Positions 1 through 13,900 of a stretch of 64,000 nt of DNA are shown here, piece after piece (the first letter of the stretch is position 1; each line of letters opens with the position of its first letter). A model generated the notes under the pieces. The model was given only the letters and a program-made list of their open reading frames with translations, did no database searches and was not told where the DNA came from. Origin of the DNA: Ascarosepion bandense (lineage: Eukaryota > Mollusca > Cephalopoda > Sepiida > Sepiidae); assembly GCA_037127315.1 (NCBI GenBank), contig JBBBDQ010000192.1, positions 977,001 through 1,041,000 of the forward strand. The letters are read 5' to 3'. Both the position numbers and the translations under genes were made by a program.

Positions 1-565
1 ACCATAACCAACCTGCACAATACTTTGTTAACAACTGGGTTCAACTGGGTTCTGTACCACACCCAAAACTCACCATGAACCTGAGAAAACTGGAACTGTG
101 ACTCATTAGACGATGTCAAACATTACTAGTTACATAAGGATCCAATTAGTGACATCACAAAACAAGGTGAGGTGCTGGGTCTGGTGTTATGTTATCAGCA
201 AATACAGCACTCTAGTTGGTCCTATATCCTATGGAAGTTAAAAAATATTGAACTGACTTGCTAGATGTATGTCTTGTACCTCCTGCATTCACTGTGAATG
301 GGATTTGAGCCAGTGTTACTTGTCTGTTACTCCAATTAAATATAACCAGACACATCTGGTTATGATTATTAAAGACCCTGAGAGAGCAAGTGCACTGTTT
401 ATCAGAGTAGGCAGCAGTAGTAATGACTTTCACAAGATATTCTTGCTAATACATGACATCCTAAATCAAGGGATATCAAATGTCTTCACAATTTCAGAAA
501 GAGAATGTCCAATCCATCTGGCACCCACTACAATGTCCTGTTCAAACTGATAAGTCACATTATCT
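1..565 (-). pseudogene. Tc1-like DDE transposase relic, runs off left edge
   Basis: Read on the minus strand with several frameshifts and stops, this segment shows the order of a Tc1-family transposase. First comes an N-terminal helix-turn-helix stretch (IVVGARWIGHSLSEIVKTF), then a second DNA-binding region ending in TLAQIPFTVNAGG and VQYFLTSIGYRT, then the start of the catalytic domain. The motif around the first catalytic Asp (usually SDESRF) reads SNESQF here, so that Asp is lost. The rest lies beyond position 1. The family call rests on motif recognition. It sits in FIG4 intron 11 in the same orientation as the gene. Confidence 0.7.
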
Positions 566-950
566 TGCTATGTCAAAGCACAACTGATATAGGCCTGGCA
601 TTTTCATAATGTCAAGGTATGGTGGTACCATATTTATATAATATTATTCCATTAAAAAGTTAAACAAAAAAAAAACACAACTAAAAACAATCTTTTTAAA
701 ACATATAAAAATAAATTTAAAGAATCAACAATCTGAATTTTTTTTTAAATTAAAAAATTACTTTTTTTCAAGAAAAAATGAAGAACTTCAATTTAGGAGA
801 TATTTTTGTCTTCAAAAAATACTTTTCAAATAAAATTATTTTAAAGAAATTAGCATTTAAAATGTATAAAATTTTTGAAGTCATTTTTTACAATAAGAAC
901 TTTTTTTAACACTTTATAACTTATCATCTAAATATTAAAGCTTTACTAAT
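566..950. other. AT-rich intronic stretch, no gene seen
   Basis: Poly-A/T-rich sequence between the Tc1 relic and the LINE. No exon, motif or terminal repeat was recognised. Confidence 0.6.
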
Positions 951-954
951 CTAA

Positions 955-2066
955 ATGAAATACAGGAAATTCCACAAGAAAATAAGGAGCAAGTGCAGAC
1001 AGGCTAAAGAGGAATGGCTCAACAACAAATGTGCAGAGGTAGAGAGATTGAGCAGGACTAATAAAGCAAACATGCATAAAGAAATAAGAGAACTGACAGG
1101 ACAAAAAACATGCTCTGAAAGAGGATGTATAAAATCCAAGGATGGAATGATCATATTGGAGAAAGAGGAAATACTCCAGCAATGGGAAGAATATATAAAA
1201 GATCCTTTCCACGACAAGAGAGAGCAATCGATAACACACAAAGATGAGGACGAACTGGAAATATTAAAGTCCGAAGTGGAAGTTGCAATGACCAAACTGA
1301 ATGAAAACAAAGCAGCCGGAGCAGACAGCATTGTAATAGAGCTACTGATTGCCCAAGAAGAATTCAGTGTAGAGAAAATTACAGAAATAATAAATGTAAT
1401 TTATAATAGTGGTGTAATACCAGATGACATAAACAAGTCGATTTTCATAGCACTGCCTAAGAAGCCAGGAACAAATGAGTGGGAACTTCACTGAAAAATC
1501 AGTTTAATGAACCACATTACAAAACTAATCATTCGAATCCTAATGAATAGAGTGAGAAGCAGAATCAGGCCAGAGATAGGACAAGAATAGTGTGGGTTTG
1601 TCAAAGAAACAAAGAATGCCATATTTGTGATTAGGATACTCTCTGAAAGGGAAGTACAAATGAAGAAAGACATGTACCTATGTTTTATCAATTATGTGAA
1701 GGTGTTTGACAGTATGCCACAAAGAATTGATGGCAACCTCAACATATTTGAGAAAGACATAAGAGTAATCAAAAGTCTCTACTGGCAGCAAATGCCTGTG
1801 TACAGGCAGGAAATGAATTCAGTAGATATACAAAGATTGAAATGGGCGTAAGACAAAGATGTGTCTTTTCACTGATACTAACAGGCCAGATAGAGGGAAG
1901 GAGAGACAGAGGTAAACAGCATGTAATGTACTTGACTGGCCTGAGCAGGTGGATAGCAGAATGGGGTTTGAGTGGTGTAATAGGAGAAAGTGTGCTAAGA
2001 GCCACCAGGGATAGGAAGACGTGGAAGGCCATGATCATCTACATCCTGAAAGGACAAGGTACATAG
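955..2066 (+). pseudogene. RTE-like LINE reverse transcriptase with internal deletion
   Basis: The upstream frame (955-1494) encodes the linker and early reverse-transcriptase region of a non-LTR retrotransposon: KYRKFHKKIRSKCRQAKEEW, then NENKAAGADSI and [11 protein letters not shown]. After a stop at 1492 the homology continues in other frames through MYLCFINYVKVFD and GVRQRC. It then jumps straight to the C-terminal part (GRRDRGKQ, LSRWIAEWGL, RATRDRKTWKAMI). The palm block with the YADD motif is missing, so the copy is dead. A second copy with a very similar junction lies at 17480-18235. The RTE-like clade is my best guess from the endonuclease-RT type; a neighbouring clade is possible. 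Confidence 0.8.
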
Positions 2067-2321
2067 ACAATGAAAAATCTAAAATATTGTATGGTTATGG
2101 CATTTGGTTTAGTAGGGAGTTGCAAATGTGTATAAATACTTAGGAAAAATTTCAAGTTGATGAATTTTGTTTTTAATTTTGTCTACAGCAAATATAAAAA
2201 TAATGATTATAAAGGTAAAAGATTAAATTAATTTATTTTAGTAAATATCAACTTTGTGCAATGTCAGGAATAATGCATAGCTATTATTTCCTAAAGAAAT
2301 ATAGAAATTACAGTAACTTAC

Positions 2322-2455
2322 TTCTTGCTCACACCAGCCATATCAAAGCCAATATATTGGATGTTATGGATTGGAGGTAGAAACTGATTGAGGTAATTGA
2401 TGGCACTGCTAAATTCCTTTGTTAAAATACTTTCATGACGGCGCTTCTCTCGCAT
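2322..2455 (-). CDS. FIG4: FIG4 exon 11 (last exon in window)
   Basis: 134 nt, phase 0 in, phase 2 out. Peptide [20 protein letters not shown], then [20 protein letters not shown]. This corresponds to the REKRKHE...YLNQFLPP block of FIG4 just before the catalytic half. Acceptor TTTTTGCAG, donor GTAAGT at 2321. No further exon was found between here and position 1. Confidence 0.94.
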
Positions 2456-5400
2456 CTGCAAAAATGTAATTATATGCTTAGAAAAGTTCATGATTGTTCA
2501 TTTGATATTTTAAAATGCAAAAACAACCGATTCCCAAAACCTGTTGAAAAGATGAATTGCCATGAGTCTCTTACTTATATGTGGTAAATAGTTTTAAAAA
2601 GTTACACAATGCATACAACACATAAGAATCAACCAGCTAAAATTTTGTGTTAAAAAAATATAGATAAAATTCATTGTTGAATTTAGGTTTTTTTTTTTAG
2701 TAACTTTATATTTGCAAGTAAAAATTCATTCAGCATAATTTCCTTTCTGTATAAAGTTTTCTTTTATTAGTTGTGGGATATAATATAACACAACTAATGA
2801 GAGATATGATATCAATTACTACATTTGGTTTCATAGCATATTCCGCATGTGCGCGCACACACACACACACTATGAGTATATTTAGCAAATATTTTAAAGA
2901 AACAAGCAGGTATAACTTAGAAAACTATGCAACTTGTCTGTAATATGCAATGAAGTTAGCAAAGAACACAAAACTAAGACTACATAAAGAAACATCAAGG
3001 GCCATACATCATATATGCTTGGACAATCATGTCTTTTTAAATTCATGACTGACTAGGTGGATTTCCAATAGTAGGCTGCACTAGGCTGGTTGCCAACCAA
3101 GGCTGTAGGGCCCAGTCTGTCCTGCTATTCAACTTATAGTGAGGGATAGAAGAGATGAATTCATTCCTTTCTCATAAGTATTTGCATGCAAGTGAATGTA
3201 ATTTGACTGGGCTTCAAATTTGGCTCTCTGATTTCTCATTTCAAGCCATTATCCATTACAGCACACATCCTAAAACTATATACATGAAGGAAAGATAATT
3301 TTTCCTTAAAAAATTACAAACATGAATGAAAAATAAAAACCATAAACCTAGCTTAAACTTATTCTAATAGATTTACTAGCGCCATTCTACAGCTTTTGTA
3401 TCATAGGTGTGAATTCTTTGACAGTTGTCTCTATTAAAAAAAGTTAAAAAGAAATTGGGTAATATTATAAATTTGAAGTTTACAAGATATTGATTTCTAG
3501 AAATTTTTCTGGGAAAAAATTCTACAAACTCACCTTGACTAAATTGAGAACAATCATGGGTGAACCGAAACGTTTTATCACATCATTAAAGTGTTGTCCT
3601 GCTACATAAGCATAAGGATCAGCTTGATCAACTAAAAGTGGAAAAACAAAAAACAAAATACTGAGAATACCAGTTATATGCATGATGTGTACTTTCAATG
3701 AAATATAGGTGATATATAATTTCAAAAGTCTAACCAAAAAAACATTTTATCATTTCCAACAAATTATATATAATTAAGTATATTAGTTCAATGATTAGTT
3801 CCAGAGGAATTTAATCAAAATTTGAGCATTTATTACACACTAATTTACAGGGCTCTAAGGAACACTCCCTTTTGACACAGCCAAAGAAAGGAGGGAATTT
3901 TTTTTTCATAAGAAGTGGGGGCAGGAACTGCTCTATTTTACAGGAACAAAGGAGTGATAATCCCCTCATTTTGTTGCTCCTAAAATAAAAAAAATGTTGA
4001 AGCTGTAAAATTTGAAAGGCTGCCGTCTGAGTGTGTGTGTGTGTTTGTGTTTGTAGGAGGATATCTTTCTTTTTTTCTTTTAAGCAGTTAATATTGAAAT
4101 ACTTTAAAATGGCATTTTTCTTTTGATCTTATCCAAGGCTAAAGATTAAATTTTAGGGACAAACAAATTGCTACAATCTAAGTTTGTTTAAGCATTGTTA
4201 GTTGGGTTTCCACTGCCAGGTTTGGTGTCATTGAAGAGTTAAAAGACTTTTCAGAATTAAGAAAAATCTCTTTAAAAAGTTTAATAAGCTGATACCCTCA
4301 GCAGCATCCGATAAAAGACCTTTCAAATTCAGGTGAAATATTTACAGAAGAAAATAGTTTAAAAAAGGAGAAAAGTTTGATAAACAACTTTTGCTAAAAT
4401 TGAACTTAATAATTTGATAAAATAAAATTTGATAATGCAGATTCTTGTGATATTTTTTCGTAGTTATAAAAGCCACTATGTTCAGAAGAAATAGTAGTGA
4501 TTTTTGTTTCTGTGGGAATATTCATATACTTAAAAAAAATCAGCCATGCTTTATTTTAAACTGTAAATTTTTAAATTTTTGTTGCTTCTGATGTAACTTA
4601 AAAAAAATCAAAGAATTGTCAAATCTGTCCCAAAGTTCATGTAGAGGTGTAAGAAACATACTTAAAAAGTTTTGTGTTAAAAAGCACCAATGATGTACTT
4701 ATATCACTGATTTGCTATTCCATCTTATAATGAGCATTATTTTAAATAAATGACATAAAACTTACAATAGTTTAAAATTATTTCAACTATTTAAGAAAAA
4801 AAAATGTACACACAGTAACTCAAAAAAATCTTGTAATCTTATTTTGCAAGCATGAAAATATTGGTTATCTAAATTAAATTTCTAAACATTTTCCCTTCTC
4901 AACCAATTATTCTACTCAGTTTTCATGACACATAAAAAAAAATTAAAAGGCAGATGTTTGTATTTAAATGAGGAACTATAAACTGCTGATCAGGCAAAAA
5001 TACAATTGATGTAATATTATAACATACTGATAGAGTGGGAAGAAGAGTGGGAGTCCAGCAGCCACTTCAAAGTTTGAGGAGTGTGTAAATCCCTGCTGAT
5101 CTACATTATTTACATTATTCAAACTATTGTCCTCATTTTGGTACAATGTTTTATTATTTATATAAATACAATAAAATGATTTATACTACCTTTTTGATAA
5201 TACTAACACTTGATAAATCTAACTTTAGATAAGCAAATACAAAGTAAAAATAAGACAAATGAATTCAGGTTAGTTATACAAAAACAAATAAACACAGCAA
5301 CTGTGGAAAAAGCCATTTTCTCTTCTACAGATGACTCTCATAAGACTGTAGTGATCAATTGTGAGCTAAACAGATTGAACATTAATGTGGCAGCTTTACA

Positions 5401-7868
5401 AGAAACACGATTTCCAGACAGACTATCTCTAAAGGAAAAACACTACACCTTATTCTGGCAGGGAAGAGTAGTCAATGAATAAAGACTTGGATTCATTGTC
5501 AGAAACATCAATATGGTTGAACCTACAACAGGTGAGAGAGAGAATTCTCTCTTTGCCTCTGTACATCTTGTAAACCTTGTGCATCTTTGCACCAACACTT
5601 CAAGCTACACCTGAAGTCAAAGACCAGTTCTACACTCAACTTGACAGCATCATCAAGCATATCCTTGCATACGAACATATTTACCTTTAATGTGAGTGTA
5701 GGCATTGATCAAGTGTATTTTAAAGCTGATGGGCTTTGCTTTCTATCTACATGAGGAACCATTCAATAACTTAAAAGTATTTTAGGGAGATATGCCTCTA
5801 TATTCTCATTAAAAGATGAAAAAGCCTTTAATCACATTTTTACTGTTTGGACCATACTTTCTGCTATGCCATTTGATTGTGGGTGATATAGTGGTGTTTT
5901 ACATGGTATACATCCTATTTTTTTTTAGCCAAGACACTAAATATTCATTGCAGAATTCCGGTGCATTCTCAGTGACAATGGTATTAGGTAGACTGTTTCT
6001 TGCAAATATTGTTCTCAATATTTGTTTCACGGTGGCAGCTTTTCTATCCTTCACCTTTATTACTTTTGGCTAACTCAAGAATGAGTCTACTAAGATTAAA
6101 AATAAACCAATATCTCTAATGTGGGCAGGGACCATGTGGACCCTTGTCCATGGCTTCCCCTCTTGAGGTCATGTGTGTAATTTGGTTTGTTTAAATGTTT
6201 TAATTTTTGCACATCAGGGGCATCTTCTTATGTATTTGTCAATATTTTTAGAATATTCCGGGCACCAAGCTTGCTGTCTCAACTTTCTTTATCGTTGTGA
6301 CACCACAATGAATATTGTCATGCTAGATCTTATAAGTTATTCTGGTATGTAATCATTGAAACTTTTTTTTGCTGTTTCACATTCTGCTGTTGTGAGAATG
6401 AGAAACATATCTGTAATCTATTTTGTTCTCTTTCGTTTCATCGGTCTCTCAGTTTTTTTTACCCTGGCCATTGCCACAAAGTATCTAATCCACATGTCCT
6501 TATGCTCCGGATTGTCAAGTATGGTCAGACATCCTATTTGCGACACAATTGTTGTGATGTGTAAATCTATACGATTTCCCTTTCCCTGGTGTCTGAAATT
6601 TGCTCTATACGTGTATTTTGCATACCACACTACACTACTGCTATCTTATCGTGTCTATGACAAACACCTTTTTTAATAATCATTTTGCCCCAAGCAAGGC
6701 AGGACCACCACTGGTGCACAAGGGGTTACAGTAAGAGAAAAAAAAACAAAGTATAAGGGATCTCAAAGAAATGGATGGGAATCAAGTAGATAAACAATGG
6801 CAATTGGCATTGCATTTAAACTTTTGGAGATTGGAGCTATCAGGGAAGCAAGCAAATGATAGGAGTTCCATAAAGGGGAAGTACAAGAAAAGAAACTATT
6901 AGAATAGAAAAGCGAGTTACATTTAATTATTTCAATGATAAAAGGGTGGAATCTTAATTCTAATCTAGTAGCACTAGTAAATACATGTGTTCAGGGAACC
7001 AAGGACAAAAACCTTATTAGAGCAGTTACCATGAAAATACTTGTAGAAAAAACAGAGAGAAGACATGTCATGTCTGTGAGAAAGTGACTGAAGGTAAGCT
7101 GTTAAGTCAGGAGCAATTATATTGCAGATCCTCCTTTGGATTTTGTTGAGGACTTCAAGATGAATAGCAGGAGCACCCAGCCAGATATAGCAACAGTATT
7201 CAATGCACAGACAAATGGTAGATTTATAAATGTGTAAAATGGATTCTGACAAGAAAAACTTCCTAGCCTGATACAGTGACCCAAACTTCCTAGTAGTAGA
7301 TGCAGCTATGGATTTGATGCAGTCATTCCATTTGAGGTCATTTGAGAGAGTGAGGCCAAGGAAGCAAAGTGTGTTGCTCTCTAGGAGACTAGCATCATCT
7401 ATTCTGATGGTAGGTAAGAAAGTTTCTCTATGATGGTTAAAGGAGAGCAGCTTCATTTTAGAGGTAATAAAATTTACAAGCCATTTTCAACCCCATTCAA
7501 TCAAAGATTGTAGGTTCTTTTGAAGCACCTTGCCAAATTTCTTATTGTGACGAGAGTAAATGGTGGTGTCATCTGCATAGATGGCTAATTTGGAACTGAT
7601 TACATCAGAAAGATCATTGATGAAGATCAGAAAAAGTAAAAGCAGATCCTTGAGGGATGTCTGCTTTCATATGAAAGGCATTTGAAGTTTGTTTATTCAA
7701 AACAACCTTCATTTCATGACTTGATAGGAACAATTAGATTACATCAAGCAATTATCCAGAAATACCATAGCTCTGGAGCTTGCACAGACGGCAAGCATGG
7801 TAAATTGTCAAATGCTTTCAAGATATCAAGATCAACAGTCTGAACTTCACTGTTTTTATCAAGAGCCT

Positions 7869-7914
<46 letters not shown>

Positions 7915-10900
7915 TATTCAGTGATGGTTGTTAGCATATCAGCTGTAGACCTTGCAAAGTGGAAGCCATACTGTTGTCAGAGAAACAAACAATATAGATT
8001 CCTTACTATAGTATGACAAACAGTATATACACTTATTTTCAGAACAAAGCTTGGCACAAAGCATCCTAGAGATATCTTAATTCAAATCATTGGCACCAGC
8101 TAGACCTGGTCATCACCAGATGCGACTCCTTAAACAATGTCTGTAAAACTAGAGCTTGCCACAGTAAAGGCTTCAACACTGACTATTTCCTCATCTCCTC
8201 AAAGGTAAAATTAAGACTTAAGAATCTCTACCATTCAAAAAAAGAAATGCTGATTGAGAATTAACTCTAGCAAAACCGCCTATCTAGATAAAAACCAGAA
8301 GTTCTCAGAGAGGTTTGTAGAGACTCTTTCCAGTAATTCAGTGCATGAAAGACAGAGGGAACTCCATTCAGAACACCATTTACAATGTTGCAGACCCATA
8401 GAAAAAAGATATACAATAACAAAGACTGGTATGAGCCTAAAATCTTCACATTAGAGCCTGTCATCAACACTAACTGCAATGCATGATCCTAGCCAACAAA
8501 ATCTACAGGCTTTGAAAGCTGCTTGTTGTAAGACCCAGGAACTGTATGTCATTGTGTAAATGACTAATGGCTCCATTTTTCAGATAAGCATCCAAGAGGT
8601 TTTGGTCAATGCCAACATCCAGAACATGCACAAGAACATTAAACAAGCAACTGGCAAACCAAGAAGGAAGTCTGTGCCCCTGAAATCAAAGATACAGAAA
8701 TTAATTATAGAAAAAGACACAAATGGCACAATGAGTAACGCACTAGCTCAAACATTACTTGAGAAAAACAGGGGCTTATTTGCCATTCCTAGAAGATCTG
8801 AACTTTGAGCCTACAGTTTTACTTGGTCATCAACACACTGTGTAGCATAGAGGTCAAAGCACATCTGATCCGTGATAGATTCCCTTAGTAGAATGCAGGT
8901 TCGAATCCTGTCAGAGAGTGCATATTTTTCTCTAATAAGATTTCTCAAACATTCAATATGATAGACAAAAATAAATAAATATATTGTTTAATAAATAAAT
9001 AGAGCATCCACTACAAATAATATTTAACTAATGAAAATTTGTCAGATTAATAAATAAAAAAAAATCTATTCCTTTTCTCTTCTTTATAGTGATGAATGAT
9101 GTGCTACACTGCTACACAGTGTGTTAGTAACTAAGCAGGCTGTAGGCTCAGAGTCCAGCTCTTCTAGGAATGGTAGATCCTCAATAACATCAAACACTTT
9201 TTCCATTGTTTTTACATTTGTTTTTTATTTAAAATAAATAACTATTGTCCCCCAATGGTTGCGTAAAACTTGCTGAAAAAACAATTGTGTATTATTTCCA
9301 AAGAATACTCAGCACTTAAGATAAATAATTATTATCGACTAATGTTTGTACAAAAGTCTCTGAGAATAAATTGTTTACTATTACCACAGAATACTTAGCA
9401 TTAAGGGAAGAGAATTTTCAATTGTAAATAAATTAATAAATGCATATATATGGTAAAAGAGTATGTCACTTACTGCGAAAAAGAGTATGTGTAGTCTATA
9501 CGATACGCCAAACACAAAATAACCAAAATAAAGTTAAGTCAGTGGAAGTTGTTGCCTTAAATGTATTGCAGATATGTTAACATTGTCCTGTCCAACTGTC
9601 GACCAATGAAAAAAATTATTCTGTTGAATAAAAATTATTCTGTACTTGGTGTTTCTCAAACAAAAAATTTTATTTTTCTACCTCATCCATTAGCTTGTGA
9701 GTGACTGTTGTCCTGTGTGTTGGATTTCTGATTGTTTACGTGTATTGGGATTTTTATCATTGGACCTGCAATTCATGATTTCAACATTTTTTCTGCTTCC
9801 TGAGTCTTCAAATTTGGACTTGCAATTTGTTCATTTTGTTTTGAAATTGAGCTACCATATAAATTTCTGAGCAATATATCCATTTACTTTTCATTTAAGG
9901 AAAATAATTATTATACCCTAATGTTTGTATGAGTTACTGAAAAAGAATTTTTACTATTTCTACAGAATACTCAGCATTATGGGAAGAACATTTCGAAATG
10001 TAAGTATATTAATAGATGCATATAACCATTTGTTTTTCATTTAAGATGAATAATTATTTCCCAATGTTTGTACATGAGTCACTGAATAACCAATTGTATT
10101 CAATAGAAGAATCAGCATTAAGAGTTAAGAATTTTCAAATTTAAAGGAATTAATGTAAATATCCATTTATTTTATGTGTAAGATAAATAATTGTTATCTC
10201 CCAATGTTTGCACAAAAGTCTCTGTAAAATCCTCCTAATAAAATATTTTAAAAATCCAAAAACCTAAAATATTATCAGTTGTACACAAATATCTATGACA
10301 TCAGTAGAGTTTCAAAGTTGACATTTGTAAATAAAAATGTACGTAGAAGTAACTTTTAAAATTCAGGTATCAATTTTGACTTTGTCATATCATAAACAGG
10401 ACATTCTTTCTAAATTGATAAAAAAAAAATAATCAACATTTTTTTATTCAGAAAAATACTGAAGAATGCTAATCTACAAATATTATTTCTGACAAAACTT
10501 TTCCATATTTTTTGCAAGCAAAAAGTCAATTTAAGAAGTGCTGTTATTCATTTTTGCTACTTCATTCTTGCTATGTCACTTTTACTCATTCCATTTAACC
10601 AGAGTATTTAGATTTTATTGCTTGATGCAAGTACTGAAATCATGATAAAGACTGCACCATTTAAGCAGTGTTTATATCTTCTTAACCATATTTTAAAGAA
10701 GTTTTTATTTACTTTTTTGCTTGACTTGTTCACAATGCAGAAAAACAAAAAGGTTTTCAGGATTTAATACTAATAACTACAAAAAAATAAAAAATATAAA
10801 AAAATCCTGAGGAGAGAAAAACCATGTATAAGGTTATCCATACTTACCAACAATTTGTGGTTTGGGTACCATTTTAGAAATATCTTGAGACCAAAATAAA

Positions 10901-13900
10901 GGAATAGATCCTCGAAGTTGCACGAAAGAAGACACACAGGCTTTCTTCAAAAATGTAACAGATGCATCATGGACAATTTGTTCAGTTTCAACTTCATTTG
11001 CAACTGAACCCTTAAAATAAAATAAATATATATATATATATATATACGAGTGAATACAGAACAAAGAAAGAATTTTTACAACATCCAAAACATTAATTTA
11101 AAACAGTGCTTGACATATAATATATAGCGCTGTGAATATTTATTATAAATTATATTTTAGAACATGTACATAATTTTTTTATATATATCCACTACAAATT
11201 GTACATTTGTTTTGACATTGAAACTTCAATGTCTCATCAGGCGGTATGGATAGGAATGGAAAGCCTCTTTTCTTATATTTGGTCAGTTGTGTGTGGGATG
11301 TTGGTGGGGGTTAGTGATAAGGAAACAAGTCTCGTGTATTGACCGTTAGAATTTTGAAGAAAGTGGTGTGGGTAGTTAAAATGGTTGATTAATGAGAGTC
11401 TTTGATTTCTAGACAGATTTAACATTAGCAGTTAGAATGTAAGTTTTTATTATCTTGCGACTAGACTATATCCTTTGGATTTCTTAGAAGAGTCAGCAAG
11501 GGGTGGGATGCTTATTTTGTACAGAATATTTTTGTATTTAAGCAGAGTCTTTATAATTAATGTAAATTTGTATATTTAATCTTAATTTTGGATTTAGGAA
11601 ATAGATTTTTCCTATTACATTTTAGATTTTAATTAGATCACAGTTTGGAAACCAATTTTTTCTATAAAATGTTTAATTTTAAATTTCTTTTCTTATACAT
11701 ACTTGGTCAGTTGTGTGTGGGATGTTGGCGGGGGCGGGGGGTAATGATAAGGGAACAAGTCCTGTGGATTGACCTTTATGAGTGTCTTTGATTTCTAGAC
11801 AGATTTAACATTAACAGCTAGAATGTAAGTTCTTTTTTTATATCTTGTGACTAGACTATAACCTTTAGGATTTCTTAGAGGAACAGGTTAGGGGTGGGAT
11901 GCTTATTCAGTACAGAATATTTTTGTATTTAAGCAGAGTTTTTATAATTAATCTAAATTTGTATATTTAATCTTAATTTTGGATTTAGGAAATCGATTTT
12001 TTCAATTAAATGTCAAACTTTAATTAGATCACAGTTTGGAAACCGATTTTTTCTATTAAATTTTAAATTTAAGATCACTGTTTGCAGTAAGATTTAATAT
12101 AAGAGGTAAATTTTAATGTTAAAAATTTTAGGTAATAGGTAAGCAGGTAATAAGTGTGTAATAAGTAGAATTATGTAGGAGTAAAGATTGAATTTTTGTA
12201 TTTAAGGCAATAAGTGAATAGGTAATAGGTGTGTTTGTATTTAAGGTAATAGTTGAAGTTTAATGTATGTATTAAGGATAGTTTTTATAATTAATCTAAT
12301 TATGAATATTAAACCTTACTTTAGAATTTAGTAATGAAAAACATGCTAACCCAATATATATAAACATGAAAAACAATGCTAACCCAATATATATAAACCC
12401 CAACTCTAATCACCTACCATCCATTATCAAGCATATCCCATCATCGGTAGAATACCACATTAACACACACTCATCCAGTAAAGAAATATTTGATAAACAC
12501 AAGGTAATTTACGATAGAATCCTTAAAGAAAGCGGATATCAATCATCAAAAATTAGCTTTGTGGAAAAATTCAGGAGTTCAAAAAGCAAAAATGGAAACA
12601 GGAAAATCATATGGTATAACCCTCCTTTTTATCAATCAGTTAACTTCAAGCTGGGACATAAATTTCTTAAACTAATAGATAAGCATTTCCCTAAAAATAA
12701 CCCACTAAGCAAAATCTTCAATAGAAATACAATAAAACTAAGCTATAGCTGCTCCAATAATCTAGAAAAAATAATTAAAGTACATAACAGCAAAATATTA
12801 AAAGCACACAACAAAAATAACTCCAACTCTAATACCAGTCCGCCCCATAATAACCTCTGTAACTGTAAAAACCCTAACCAATGCCCCATGACCAATAAAT
12901 GTCTAACGAAATCCCTGATATATATGTGTTCAATTTCATCCATGGAGAATCCTAAAGATGAAAAAATAAAGATTGGAAATACCATGAGCATATTTAAAAA
13001 GCGATTTTACAATCACCTCTCATCCTTCAATAACAAAGTAAAACAAAACATGACGTCTCTCTGCTGCAAATACTTTTGGAAGTTAAAAGACGAAAATAAA
13101 ACGCCTACAGTTATATGGAAAATCCTTAAACAAGCAAGAACAGCTAAATCTATAAAGGAACCATGTTTCCTTTGTCTTTAAGAAAAAAATTGAAATCCTT
13201 AAATATATGAAGCTTTTAAACCAGAGGCATGAAACCACAGTAAACTGTAAGCACAATAAAGAACTAACCTTACAATCATGCTAAAAAATACTACAAAAGC
13301 CAGAGTAAAAACTTTTCTAAAAAATTAAAAATTCTATAGAAAAAATCGAATTACTAAATTCTAAAGTAAGGTTTAATATTCATAATTAGATTAGAAATTT
13401 TTCTAAAAAATTAAAAATCCAACAGAAAAAATCGATTTACTAAATTCTAAAGTAAGGTTTAATATCCATAATTAGATTAATTATAAAAACTATCCTTAAT
13501 ACATTAAACTTCAATTATTACCTTAAATACAAACACACCTATTACCTTAAATACAAAAATTCAATCCTTCCTCCTACATACAAAATTCTACTTATTATGC
13601 ACTTATTACCTGCTTACCTATTACCTAAAATTTTTAACATTAAAATTTACCTCTTACATAATTAAAATTTAAAATAGAAAAAATCGGTTTCCAAACTGTG
13701 ATCTAATTAAAGTTTGACATTTAATTGAAAAAATCGATTTCCTAAATCCAAAATTAAGATTAAATATACAAATTTAGATTAATTATAAAAACTCTGCTTA
13801 AATACAAAAATATTCTGTACTGAATAAGCATCCCACCCCTAACCTGTTCCTCTAAGAAATCCTAAAGGTTATAGTCTAGTCACAAGATATAAAAAAAGAA

